A stretch of 64,000 nt of DNA, taken from assembly GCA_037039685.1 (NCBI GenBank), contig JAWNGF010000013.1:1447001-1511000 (forward strand), given 5' to 3'. Every line of letters begins with the position of its first letter. Position 1 is the first letter of the stretch. The stretch comes from Ceratobasidium sp. AG-K. Its lineage: Eukaryota > Basidiomycota > Agaricomycetes > Cantharellales > Ceratobasidiaceae. Below, in pieces: positions 48,480-60,773 of this stretch. The position numbers and the translations under genes were made by a program. Under the pieces are notes generated by a model. It did no database searches, was not told where the DNA came from, and saw only the letters and a program-made list of their open reading frames with translations.

Positions 48480-51400
48480 ATGCTACTGAGTACCTACAGA
48501 AGGAGAAGATATCAGAGCGATCCCGGCGACTACAAGTCATCCCAAGTGAATGGCCGGTTGAACACGCCAGAGGTAAGTGAAGCGCCAACTTTGTATCCGG
48601 TGTCGGCTACTGGCAAATCGGTATCGAGATCAGTGGAGGACTGACTTAGTTGATTTAAGGCCGCCCGGGCGTCCGTCGGTGTCAGTGCTGAGCCAGGACC
48701 AAAGAATGATGCTGGTGTGCAGACAGCCACACAAGCCATGGAGCCACAAGGCGGCACGGCACCACTCCGGGTACGAGTTATTGATCCATTCATGATGAGT
48801 TATAGGACTGGAATGTCCCGTAGATGACAGCGGTCGATCCGCAGAACGAGTTTGACGAATACGGCACTGAACTTCATCGGGACGCCCGAGTCTGGAAGGT
48901 GTATGTTGAGGAAACCGACAGGTTTGATGGGGAGCTAGTGAAAGGCTGGAATGAGTGAGTCGCTGAAGTAGGTAGTAATGGTACACTTACATACCTTTTT
49001 TGTAATATCGCTTGTTAAGCTCAACGGATGTGATTCTGAGTACGTGTTTCTATTTTTGCCAAAATCACATTGCAGCTGACTTCTGCGTAGTATTCGTGAG
49101 CATACAGCCGGTGCTAGTATACTGGACTCGTGTATCTACTGATCCTACCCTTGTAGGCTGCATTGTTCTCGGCAATCTCTACTGCGTAAGCTGGAGCATC
49201 ATGACCGCGAGAGTGCTGGATTCCAAATCTCATTCTACGTCCTTAGGTTTCTCATCGAGAGCTCGAAGATGCTCCAGCCAGACCCCACCGACTTATCGGC
49301 CCGGACACTGGCCGTAATTTCACAAACGCTACTTACGCTCGCCAACGGCACCCAGCTACCAGCATCTGTAACTACACCTCCCGATGACTCTGCCGAGTTT
49401 GTTCCATCTCCCACTGCCATCTACGTCAACACTTTGTGGTACCTGTCGCTCAGCCTCAGTCTTGCAACCTCGTTCATCGCCATTCTATCCAAGGACTGGT
49501 GTCACTCGTTCATGAGTGGTCGAACGGGACAACACTACACACAAACCTGTCGTCGGCAGCAGAAATGGGACATGCTGGAACGATGGAAAATGTCAGAGCT
49601 ACTGGCCCTGCTTCCATCTATAATCCATCTCGCACTGCGTAAGTCTTTCAATCGACTGGGACTATGTATGTATTGACAGTTCTGTAGTTCTTTTTTCCGT
49701 GGGACTATGTATCCTGCTGTGGGATATGCACAGCGTTGTAGCGGTCCCAGTTATCTGCGTCTCTGGGGTAGCATTTGGATTCTACGTCTGGTCAAGTGTT
49801 GCTGCAATTCTGCTGGATTCCTTTCCGTATCCGACAATTGTGTCAGTCATATGTCGAACAAAACCTGCCCGACTTGTTCCTCAGCTGGTATTACTTACCG
49901 CGTCTCAAGTTCTGCGTTATCTGGCGTGGCATGTTTTGCACCTGATATTGCGGCCAGTGGAATACCTATTTGATCGCCTTGTGAAGGTCTCAGATTGGTT
50001 GAGTGGCATTGACACAGATAACTCCATGTAAGAAACACACATGTCCACGAATCCCTGGCTGCACTTACTGACCTGATCCATTGTTTGCTAGTGCGATGTT
50101 TCTTGTGCGTTGGCCTGCAGCCATAGTTTGGGACTGGTTAACGGACAGGTCTTGGTATGAAATACCAATAACAACGCGAATAGACAGGTGGTTCACACGA
50201 CCAGAGTGGATGCCAGAATGGACCAGGGCTTACTCAAGCGTTGCTAGCGTGGAACACGATAAAGTGGAGCTGCAGGGACAGCTGGCCAGCCTTGCATTGA
50301 GTTGGATCATCAAGAACTGCGAAGTACCTCGGTCCGTCGACATAGCCCTACAGTCGATTGCCGGAGCGAGTCAAGGTTTCTTTTGCGAACCACTGTTGAA
50401 ATGTGATGCTGCCATGGAGATTTCAAAGCGACTTGCATCAAGTAACAGTTATCGGGGTGGCAGCACAGAAACTGTTGTGTTGCTCTATTCTCGTGCCTTA
50501 TCATTTCTTAGTTCCTCTGACAATAAGAACATGCGTAACACAAATGAGGTGGGAGATAACATGGAGGTAATGATATGGAAAATGCAGACTCAGATTGAAA
50601 AGTGGGTGCGCGTGCTGGCTTTTACTAGTTTGGCATGCTAATGAACTGCACCTGTACGTAACAGCAACGTGGCTGGTTTGATTACGGACGGTGAATTCCT
50701 GCCTAGTCGACAGAACCTCGACGCACTACGTATTGGAAACACCGCAGCATCTCGCAGCCTTAGGTTACTCCAAGGCGATGATAGGGACCCAAGTGCAGTC
50801 TTTGACTCGATTACGAACCTGATGCAGCAACACTTGAACAAGGCAGCCCCCCTCCATCCCGCATCCTTGCTATCGCTGGTCAATGCGGCAACTCTACTTT
50901 TGTTACTTACCAACGATATTTTGGCAATTCTTCCGATCAGTAAGCTCTGTGTGAGGCTTGCTTCCAACGCCGAGCACGCGGGCCTGCCAAGAATCAAGTT
51001 GGGTCTCATCACATGCGCGGTGATACAAAGGGCGCGCATGAGTCAAGACGGATCACCAAACCTACGTGAACATAGCTCTACTGTGAGGGCAATCCAGACG
51101 GCGATGGGGTTTCAATCACACGACGACCAAAGCTTGACGACAATGCTTGCGTTTGGGCTAGGTGACCTCTGGAACTCTGCATGGCTTGGGTATCCAGAAA
51201 ACGGTGATTCTGACGTAGCGAAGCCTATCACCAATGACCTCCACTTTCGGTTCCTCTCCGGGATTCACTCACTACTGGCAGCAGAAGATTACAAGAGCGC
51301 TCCTCCTCAGCTGATCAATGTACTTTACCGTCTACACCCCTTTAGATCTGTCAACTCAGATTTTGTAGGAAAACAGAAACTAGAGCACAGACTTATCGGA

Positions 51401-53361
51401 ATGGTCTGGAATCTAGGCACAAAAATAGAGGAGTGAGTACGAAATGGTATCAACGTGAACTATTCCAGGACTGCGCTAACACAATATGCAGAAAACAGGC
51501 TGCTATGACCTCAGACAGCAACCTCGAGCCCAGCCAAAGCAACCTTGAGGCCCTTCGTCTCAGCGGTGTCGTGGGATTGACCATCGCAAAAATCCTGAAT
51601 AATCAACTCGACAATGTCGACATCGAGGGTATAGTTAACTCCGCCAGCGGGCTCTTGAAGTCGCACCTCAATCGTACTGCTACACTTCATGATGCCGCTC
51701 TACTCTCGGTGACCTATGCTGCGACCCTACTCTCCTTGGTTGTCCCTACCTCCGTCTATATGCGTCAGAACAGTCCAGATCCGCTTCTGGGGCGCCAGAC
51801 AACTCCGGAAAACCCGCTTGGACCGACCGGCGAACCGGCAGCGGATTGTAACGTAACCGATGCACAGACAGTTGCATCATTGTGCCGTCGGATAGCCGGA
51901 GGTCATTCCTCCGACGGACTCATTACTATTCTTGCCAACACATTCGTACTATGGTGCAACATGTACACGGAGCACACGGGGACAAGTCAGAAGGATGAAT
52001 TGGGTTGGAAAATAGAAGCCGTATGGGGACTGGTTGAGATATGCTCTCAGGACAAGACAACTTTGGCGCAAATCAACAACTATATTGAACTACTAATAGA
52101 TTCTTCTCCGACGCCCCAACAGACATACAACCTCGCGCTATCCCTCTCTCAACTGAACAGCAACTTCTGGTCAAGCGTGTCAATGACGGATTCGACACTC
52201 CTTGAGATAACCCCGCCTCAATTGGGAATAGAAGCTCGTAATGAGGCGCAAGGGGATATCACACTGCAGCTTCACTCACTATGTGCCGTCTACCACTTAA
52301 CAGCTGTCACGGTGCTCTACCCGGATATCCATTTCTCCATTGTCGAAGTCATGTGCCGCACCCCTCCATCTTCGCCTCAATTCGCCTGCGGGGCTCACAT
52401 GCTATCCAAATGCCCCTTACCGACCCTGTCCGAGGAGCTTGCCACAGCGCTCGAACAACGAGACCTTGTGCCGCTACTTGAAACAACCATCACCAGCGAC
52501 GACGAAACAAAGCGGTATTTCGCGAGGGGTCAACTGTGGCTACTTCTGAGCCTGTATATTTATGCAGGTGATGCAGCGAGTGGTCGGGACAAACTGAAAG
52601 TGCAACTGGACAAATGCAGGAGGAGTGGCGACGAGAGCGAGGCGGATCGACATCGGGATCTGGGCGTTGAATTGTATTGGGAAGTCGACCCTGGTAATAT
52701 TCTCGCTCAGGAGTTAGGAGTTTGGGCGTGGAGACTCGAGGAATGTGTGTGTCAATTCCGTGGCGCAACAATATGGCGGTATACCCGCCACGCTTTACGC
52801 GATGTTCCGCCGGAGCTTCGAGGGCTGTCCTCGTTTACGGCATGGCCACGACGAGGAGACAATCCTCCAACAAACGAACCGCAGCGAGCCGAGGATGTGG
52901 CAGTCGAGGTGGGCAAAGGCGCCAGTACAACTGATCCAACGACTCAAGCCGAGGGTGCAACTGGTGGCGATGCACATGCGAAGAGCGCTGGCTCGGTCGA
53001 GGACGCTGGGGAGGCTGGAACGCAGGAGGCGTGGAACAATGAACGGGCGGATTCTAGCCGAGACATTGAGGCGAACGCACAGGTGCCGGAAGACGGGACT
53101 GGGGAGAGCGTGGCAGCGAGCACTCACGAAGGGGAAACCAACGAGGTGCGGAAGGAGGACATCGATGGGCTTCAGGCTGTGGGCAATGAGCGGAAAGTGG
53201 CAGATACGGGAGACGCAATGCAGGCAGTTGATGGACCGCAATCGGAGGGTGAAGAGACGGAGAAGGGGAATGAGGGGCAGGGTGGAGGTAATGAGGGCGA
53301 CGTTGTAATCCCTATGGACAGTTTGGAGGACCAGCCCAGCCGATCGATGTCGAACGTCTGA
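48480..53361 (+). CDS. DUF6535 membrane protein, paralogue C, with duplicated module
   Basis: Eleven exons sum to 1,422 aa: 48480-48572, 48660-48770, 48824-48954, 49020-49039, 49091-49095, 49157-49185, 49247-49638, 49688-50027, 50092-50601, 50665-51432, 51492-53361. N-terminus MLLSTYRRRRY, FDEYGTELHRDARVWK, DVILIFAALFSAISTAFL, LWYLSLSLSLATSFIAIL and KDWCHSF as in A and B. It has one extra intron (50028-50091) in the region that A and B encode in one exon. It also has an extra 256-codon exon, 50665-51432, that begins like the C-terminal module (NVAGLITDGEF..) and ends like the membrane module (MVWNLGTKIEE), both with phase-2 junctions. A second C-terminal module with acidic tail follows. About 300 residues longer than its paralogues. 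Function unknown. Confidence 0.78.
49091..49095 (+). other. 5-nt micro-exon (TATTC) of DUF6535 gene C
   Basis: Between acceptor ..ctgcgtag and donor gtgagc. Frame and encoded IF are identical to genes A and B. Confidence 0.75.
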
Positions 53362-54825
53362 TGATGTCGAGCCAAATGACTGGTGTGTGTGCTGCTTGTC
53401 AAGTATCTATGAGCCTGTGTTCTGTAGATGAACGTATGTACGCGCTAAAATCACATTTCTGGACTGACTTGTTGTCTGGCACTTGTGCTCCCGCGAGAGG
53501 CAAGCGCGTGAAGCATGCTAATGCGATCATGAAAGCGAGCATAGCCTTTCCACGATACGATCTCAGCGTGGTGTTGAATCTAAAGTATATAACATCACCA
53601 TGAATGTCTATGCAAGGTGGGCCCCTGCAGCCGTTCTTGTCATCGGCAAATCGCCACCGCACTTCACGAGAGCCACATGAGGCCAAATACCAACCACACA
53701 ACATGTGAGAGAACTTTTTTTTTTTCCTTTTTGGATACAGTTTATAGGGGGGCCTCCTACGAGGGAGTCACACGTGACAGAACAACATCTTCATGGAGCC
53801 AAAAGCACGACTCGAGACGGAACCTGTTGTTCGACCTAGACAAGCTTTGACTGCATGAGTATCGCAGATGACTTTCGGGATCGTTGCGAGGCGGCTGTTT
53901 TACCTTGTTGGAGGCTTGGAGAGTTGGTGATAAACTGGCTCAATACCTATTGCGTTGGTTTACTACCCGACAAGTCGATCGCTAGGACAATCTACGGCGC
54001 GCTGTAGTGCACTGTCGAACGCTCTCCATCAAATCGCCCGACTTCAGTCGATAGGGAGGGAGTGGGTTCAGCCATCACCATTTGGGTTCGAGGCAGGAGC
54101 TGGGGTAGCGCCTCGGTTCAAGACTGGCCCCACCGGAAGGTGAGCACTTTCATCGAGATTTAGCGCTTGAATTCAAGTGACAATGACCTTCTACCCGCTT
54201 TTATCTCCATCCAGCTGGCTCGCTCCCTGAGAAGTCCTGGTCCTCTTCTTTATTTGTTTATTTAGTTTAATATTATGTGTAGTAAATATCCCCAACCTCT
54301 ACGGTCAGTCTACCAATATGGCGCACCTCATCCGAGTGAAAGCTGGCATTGCAGTGCCTGAGGTATTTGTTGGGAAAACGTACTGCCCTCTTCCTATCAG
54401 CCACTTTGAAGGTTGCGACTTCCGGAGGATGAAGTTATGGAGTGGGGCGGAGAAGAGTGGGAGACGAAGAGCGGAATGACATGACTGAATTAGAGTAGTT
54501 GCAAGGGTGTGCTGGCATGGAGATTGCCTGTGAATGGGCACAATTATTGTACGTACTTTAATCTATGTATTTAGGTAGCGCATCTCCATATAGCTTAACA
54601 AACGAGGTATTCAGTTCGCCAGATTCAAACAGGCCCAAATACTTGGGAATGCGGTCGAATAGCATACAATCGTTGCTTATTGTATCTTCGGTGCTACCTC
54701 GGCCTCCTTTGCTAACGAGTAACAAGAAACCCGCTCGCGAAAGTAAATGCGAATAATGGAGTGGTAAGAACTTGCAATGCGAAGCCCTGAGGATATTTCC
54801 ACAAGAATTCTACGAGCTGGTCAAT
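53362..54825. other. Intergenic, no gene seen
   Basis: 3' flank of gene C; includes a T-run at about 53719. Short frames without splice support. Confidence 0.45.
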
Positions 54826-54997
54826 TCAAAATCTATCAAACTCAGCAGGGAAACGATTGTACCTTGCAAGAAAATCTTGGCCCTTGGCGTCATAACCGAA
54901 ATGACCTTTCTTCGATTCAACTGGGTGGAAGTCTATAACTTGCCTCGGGAAGAACGGGAGATTTCTGAGCGCATCTTGGGATGGGACATAGTCCTTC

Positions 54998-55002
54998 AAG
55001 GC
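54998..55002 (+). repeat. Target-site duplication AAGGC, left copy of element 2
   Basis: Identical to 61057-61061. Confidence 0.9.
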
Positions 55003-55285
55003 TATTGAGATATTACCGAGAACGTCTCGCACTCAATGAGCTTCTTAGCTAAGCCGCGCAGTGGAAGTAGGACTACAAGGATGATGTATTGTGCGAATAC
55101 GCAGTCGCTTTACATACACACATGAGTAGAACATGAGAGAACGATAAGAAAACAATTAGTAACACGCATACGTGTACTATCAGTCAGCACAGAAATAATC
55201 AGTCAGCATATAGTGAGTCAATTCGCCACATTCGGTAGTAGGCGACGTGTACATTCGATTCGCATATTCCATTCGATTCACAATA
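55003..55285 (-). repeat. 3' LTR of element 2 (283 bp)
   Basis: On the plus strand it runs TATTGAGA..TTCACAATA. In element orientation it starts TATTGTG and ends CTCAATA, so the ends are TATTG/CAATA rather than TG/CA. A purine tract (gagggggag in element orientation, about 55286-55294) precedes it. Confidence 0.93.
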
Positions 55286-55309
55286 CTCCCCCTCAACGAG
55301 CCAGACGGT

Positions 55310-58300
55310 TTATTCGAGATTCATTTGCTCGAAACAGGCGTTAAGATCGTGATTCTCCTGTTCTCGGGGAAAATGGTCTCCAAGGGCCGTTTTCGAGGAT
55401 AAATGATTAAGGCCCATATATGAATTAGCGAGGTACCAGTGCTGTGGGTACGGGAGCGGTTTCGTAAACGCGTCGGCGAGGTTGTCTTTCGATGGAATAT
55501 AGCCAAGATTAATGAATCCTTGTCGATAATAGTCTCGGACGAAGTTATATTGAGTGGAAATGTGTTTGGCTCGAGATCGATGAGTGGGGCTGTTAACATA
55601 GTCGATTGTGGCTTGATTGTCGATTAGGATAGTTGTTGGACGGGAAATATCGATTCCTAAGCCGTTTAGGAAATGTCGAAGCCAGAGGACTTCCTGAGTG
55701 GCGTGTGCAAGCGCATGAAATTCGGCTTCCATAGTCGAAATCGAAATAGTCTTCTGTTTCTTGGAAGACCACATAATCGGACCGCCACCTAGCATAACGA
55801 TGCAGCCCGAAACCGAAAAAGATTCGTATTCGGAAGCGAAAGAAGCGTCTGTATAAGCGACTTCTTCAAAGGGTCCTTGGCCATAGTAAGTGATTCCTTT
55901 TGATGCAGTGCTGTTAAGATATTGGAAACAGCGCTTTAGTACACCAACATGAGTCTGGTTGTACTTGGCAGTGAATTGGGCTAGAAGGTTGACAACAAAA
56001 GTGATATCGGGCCGACAACAGCAGGCTACCCAAAGTATGCGACCAATCATTGTTGCAAATGGATAGTTATCCCAGACATCAGAAGCAGGTTCAAGGGTTG
56101 GCATGGTATGCGACATAGGGGAATGAGCATATTTGGCGTTACTAAGATCTGCAAGTGATACAATTTGCTTGATATATTGTTCCATGGAAATGGTAAGAGT
56201 CTTGGCTGTGCGATCTTGAATGATGTTCATGCCTAAAAATGATTTTGCTTCCCCTAGATCTCGGCAGTTGAAGAGCAACATAAGTTCGGATTTGACTTGT
56301 TGCATATGGCCAGGGGTGCAAGCAATCATAAAGTCATCAACATAGCATACTAGGATGGAAATGACGCCGTGTTGGTTACAGATAAAAATGGAAATGTCAA
56401 TGGGATTTTCCTTGTAACCAAGAGTTGCAATCTTCTCATTGCAAAATTGTTCCCATTGGTAACCGGACTGATGAGCGCCATAAAGGGCTTTCTTGAGTTT
56501 CATCACTGTGGGTCCATGTTTACCAAAACCTTCAGGGAATTTGACATAAAGACGGCAATCAATAGGGGCATGGATATAAGCGCCAGTGACATCAATGATG
56601 TGACAATCAAGATCTGCATGAGCAACCATGTTGAGAACAATCCTGATAGCATCAAGATATGGCATATTCAAAGTGGTGTCATTGTACAATTTTCCAGGGA
56701 TTTGTTGGTTGCCATGTACTACACAGCATGCCTTGTATTTTGCAATATTGCCGTCTTGATTGAGTTTCAGCTTTGTCACCATTCCAGAAGTAAGAATTTG
56801 TTTGCCAGGGGGAATGTCATCTCGATTGATTTCATCAAATGTGTTGGCTTGTTTAAGCATGTTAAACTCAGTGTGGCCAGCTTTGATCCAGGCATCACCA
56901 TGGATAGGGTCATTGATAGCGTTAACCCATCTAGGAGAAAGGTCATCAAAGATGATGTTGCCAGGGTTACCAATAGTCTGAGTTGCCAGAGCTCTATGGT
57001 TACGTTGAAACCATTCTTTGGCATAAGGTGCAATATCATCACGTGATTGGTGGAGAGTGGTAAGAGCAAGAAGAACATGTTCGGGTAAGGCACCAGTATC
57101 AAACGAAAGACCACAGTTAGTTGGAACAAAGGAAGCAATGTCATCAGGGTCTTGAGTTGTTGCCATGATGCATTGATGGACTTCTTCCATTGCATTGATC
57201 CAATTGACTTCTTGGGAACAAGCTATTCCTCAATCAGATATCAATTCTTGATGTTCCCTAGATACTGCACCTGACGCCACATTGCTACGGGTGTAACGTT
57301 TGGTGGTGTGGGTGTGCAAGGGTTTGGAGTGGACAGGTGGCATAGGGTTGTGTGGAGCAGTGGAAGATGCGGGGATTGGAATATGCTCCCCCTGACTAGA
57401 AGCATTGTCTTTTGTAGTTGTCAGGGTGGAAGTCAATGGCCGAGTGGATTTGTTATTTTCCATGTTGGACTTCTTTGCTGGTCCAATCTCCCCCTCAGTC
57501 AGTGCTTTGACTTCAATCCATTCTTCAGAAGGTTCTGTTTCTTCAGAGAGTCCTAGGGGGGGTGCATTGCCAAGTGCTGCTGGGTCAGGCAAATGCTGAG
57601 GGAAAAAGACATTTCTAGATTCCTTAATTGCTTGATCAGGAAGTGCCAAGTAGCGCCAAGAACCACCTGTGTTGTTTGAAATTCCAGTGAAGATGGCTGT
57701 ACATGTTTTGGCGTCTAATTTGTCATGTCCTTTCCGCTGGATCAAAACGTGGCATGTAGTCCCAAATAATTGAAAATAGGACATATCAACGACTTTTCCA
57801 AACACGATCTTGTGGGGGATCTGCCAGTTTCCATTTATGGCAGTTGGCATATTGTTTGAAATTTTGTTGGCATAAGCAATTGCTTCTTCCCAGAGATAAG
57901 GTTTATTCCAGGTGTTGGAATGTGCATGCAACATGGATCGACCTCGTTCCGTCAGGGTCCTGTGGCAATGTTCTGCTGGGCCATTCTGTTGGGATGAATA
58001 AGGGGCTGTTGTGGTAATTTCGGTACCCTTGTCATCACAGAATGCTTGTAATTTGGAATTGATGAGTTCTTTTCCATTGTCAAAATGGATTTGCTTGATT
58101 TCCAAATTTTGTTGTGTTTTCATCCATTTGGCAAAGGTTATGTATTTTTCAACTGCCTCTCCCTTTGTTTTCATGAAGGCAATGAAGCTATATCGACTTG
58201 CTGCATCAACAAATATGATGTAGTAGTTGTTGCCTTGTAGGGAGGTAGTTCGAGCGGGGCCCCAGGCGTCAGAGTAGATCAAATCGCCAATGTTTGCCTT

Positions 58301-60724
58301 GTTTTCAAGTTTGAGGGGGCCAAAAGGTCGGATAGTTGTTTTACCCTTCATGCATCCAACACAGTCTGCTGTCCAAGATTTTGGTGCTTTCATGATCTCA
58401 ATACCCTTGACACCTTTAATGCGTTGTAAGCAAAGAATGTTGTCATAAGAAGTATGACCAAGAATGATGTGCCAATCATCAAGGGAACATGTGATCATTG
58501 CAGTTTGACCAATGTTGGTAGTGGCAATCAGGTACCAGGAATTACCGGATCATCGGTTTCCTATCTTTTCAGCAACAGCAAACAGAGATTGGTCTGATGG
58601 GCCGGATTTGGCATGGATGTACTTCCCCTGGATGTGGAAATTGTGTTTTGGGTATTGATCGGTCCAAGCAGATAAGGAAATAAGGTTTACTGGACAATTC
58701 TCGACTAGTGCAACATTCTTGAAGGTGATCGAGTTGTTAGGGCGACCTGTCCATCGGACCTTAGATCCATTTACAACCGGTGCATTTGTTGAAGTGTATA
58801 GAATGATGTTGCCCATTCCACTGATTTCTGCTGTTCCTCCTATTCCAGTTACTGTCGATTTGAATGGGATAAAGTTGAGGAGGTGTTCTTGGCGATTGGT
58901 AACATGGCAGGATGCGGCAGAATTGATTATCCAGGCGTCTTCCATAGCAAAACCATATTGATCTTCTGATTGCCCGTTAATGACAATCTTTGATGGGTCT
59001 AGGCAATCAGAAATGTATGCATGAACCTGTTCTGGAAGCGTCGAAAAATCTAGACTGGGTGGGGGGTAGGGTTCTTCTCAAATGAGTGGAAGCTTATCAA
59101 AATTCATTTGGAAAGAGGAGGCAATTTCTCCGTTGTCAACTGATGCAATATGTGCAGTTTGTCCTTGTTGATTTGTGTTGGATTGGTTCCTATTACCTCC
59201 TTGGTTCGAGTTTTGATTTCCGTTGGAATTTCCGCAATTCTGGTTGCGATTTTGATTGTTGTTTCGTCCTTGATTCGAATTTTGACCGATCCTGTTGTAG
59301 TTGTTACGGTTTCCATTTCGATTTTGCGAGTTCGAGTTGTTTCCGCTGTTATTTTGACGATTTCCGCCCTTGTATGCGCCGCCTCCGGGTTTTCGGCATT
59401 CGCGTTTAATGTGTCTGATGATATTACAATTGTTGCATCATTTGTTGAGTCGATCAGATGCATTTCCTTGTTGTTGGGGCCGGTTACTGGGGCGGTTCAT
59501 GGCAAAGAATGATTTTTCGCCAGTTTGGGCTTTACGGCGATGGTATTCCGCTAGAAGGCGTGATGTAATGTTGGCAGATAGTTGGATGCCTTCATTATCG
59601 CCTTGAACAGGTGTTTGATCGATTACTGATACTAAGTATTGCCAGGATTCGGGCAAAGAAGCAAGTAATTGTCGGATAAATTTGAGTTCAATTATTGGGT
59701 TTGATCCTTCAGCTAGAATTGCCATGTTAAGTTTGTCGAAAATCGAACGCAATTTCTTGATGTGTTCCTCCATATCGTCTGATTCGGACATGCGGAGTCC
59801 GGTGAACTGGTTTCGGAGTAATGTCATGGCAGCTGTGCCAATGGTCTGATAGACTTGTCGCAATCGGGCCCATACTGCGGATGCTGTGTCGAGTCTTGCT
59901 ACATGAATCATAGGGGCGGCATCTATACGCCTTCGAATTATTCCGAGTGCTTTGCGATTGTTCTTTTCCCAATCATCGACGTTTTGCTGAGTAACACCTG
60001 CGACGCCAGGTACAGCCACATGGGCACCTTGATTACCAGTCATCTGCTGTTGGATTGCAGCTATAACTACGAGACGGTTGGTATTATTTCCACCAACATA
60101 TTCCCATAGTTCGGTTTCGATGAGCATATCTTGTACTTGAATGCTCCAAATTGGGTAATTATCGCGTCCCGAAAGTGGCGGGAACTTGTAATTATTGTCG
60201 GAAATATTGCCGACAGCTTGCATGTTGGGAAATTGGTATGTGATTGGTCGAAAAACGACGTACGTGACGATAGGAGTGGGTGGCGGAGATGGGTATCCGA
60301 CGTGCTCGAGTTCGAATAGGAACGGTTCGAGTGCCTCGGCTTCTTCACGAGTAATCTGTGCAGCCTCGTTGGGCTCGTAAAAATCGAGTAGATTTTGATA
60401 ATCGGCTAAAAAGGAAAGTAGTCGATGGTATTGTGCACTGCCGTAAGCAGAATTAACGAGCTGAGTGTGTAATTGATTGATATAAGGTGGCTGGTAGGTT
60501 GGATCAGTGACTGGAGATCCAGGAAGAGCGATATCAAGTTGCTCGTAATAATCGGGATTGACAAATCCTGTTGGTTCGGGATCGGCGAATTCGGGTTGGA
60601 GGTCAAGTGAGACCTTGTCTTCAGATGTGGTAACGTCGGGAGATACCCCGACTGGTCGTTGTTGAGGCGAATGCTCTGGGGTAGAGAGCTGTCCGTTTGA
60701 GGACGCAGAAGACACGGTGGGCAA
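55310..60724 (-). pseudogene. Gag-Pol polyprotein of element 2, four in-frame TGA stops
   Basis: A single frame of about 1,805 codons from ATG 60724 to the stop at 55310. Gag occupies the first ~430 codons; then come a CX2CX4HX4C knuckle and an Asn/Gln/Gly-rich stretch. The protease active site reads W-I-I-N-S-A-A-S, with Asn where the catalytic Asp belongs. The pre-integrase zinc region (GHTSYDN, DCVGCMKGK) and integrase core with QQNGPAEH follow, then a Pro/Thr-rich linker, reverse transcriptase with the CYVDD box, and RNase H with WSSKKQKT and STMEAEFHAL. Stops: TGA at 59438-59440, 59078-59080, 58550-58552 and 57230-57232, all in the same frame with no frameshift. Probably non-autonomous. 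Confidence 0.92.
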
Positions 60725-60761
60725 GTAGAAAAACGATGTGAGTGCCTAAGAGAGCCAATCA

Positions 60762-60773
60762 GGGCTCATAACC
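60762..60773 (-). other. Primer-binding site of element 2 (half tRNA-iMet type)
   Basis: Minus strand GGTTATGAGCCC, directly next to the LTR, identical to element 1's site. Confidence 0.8.
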
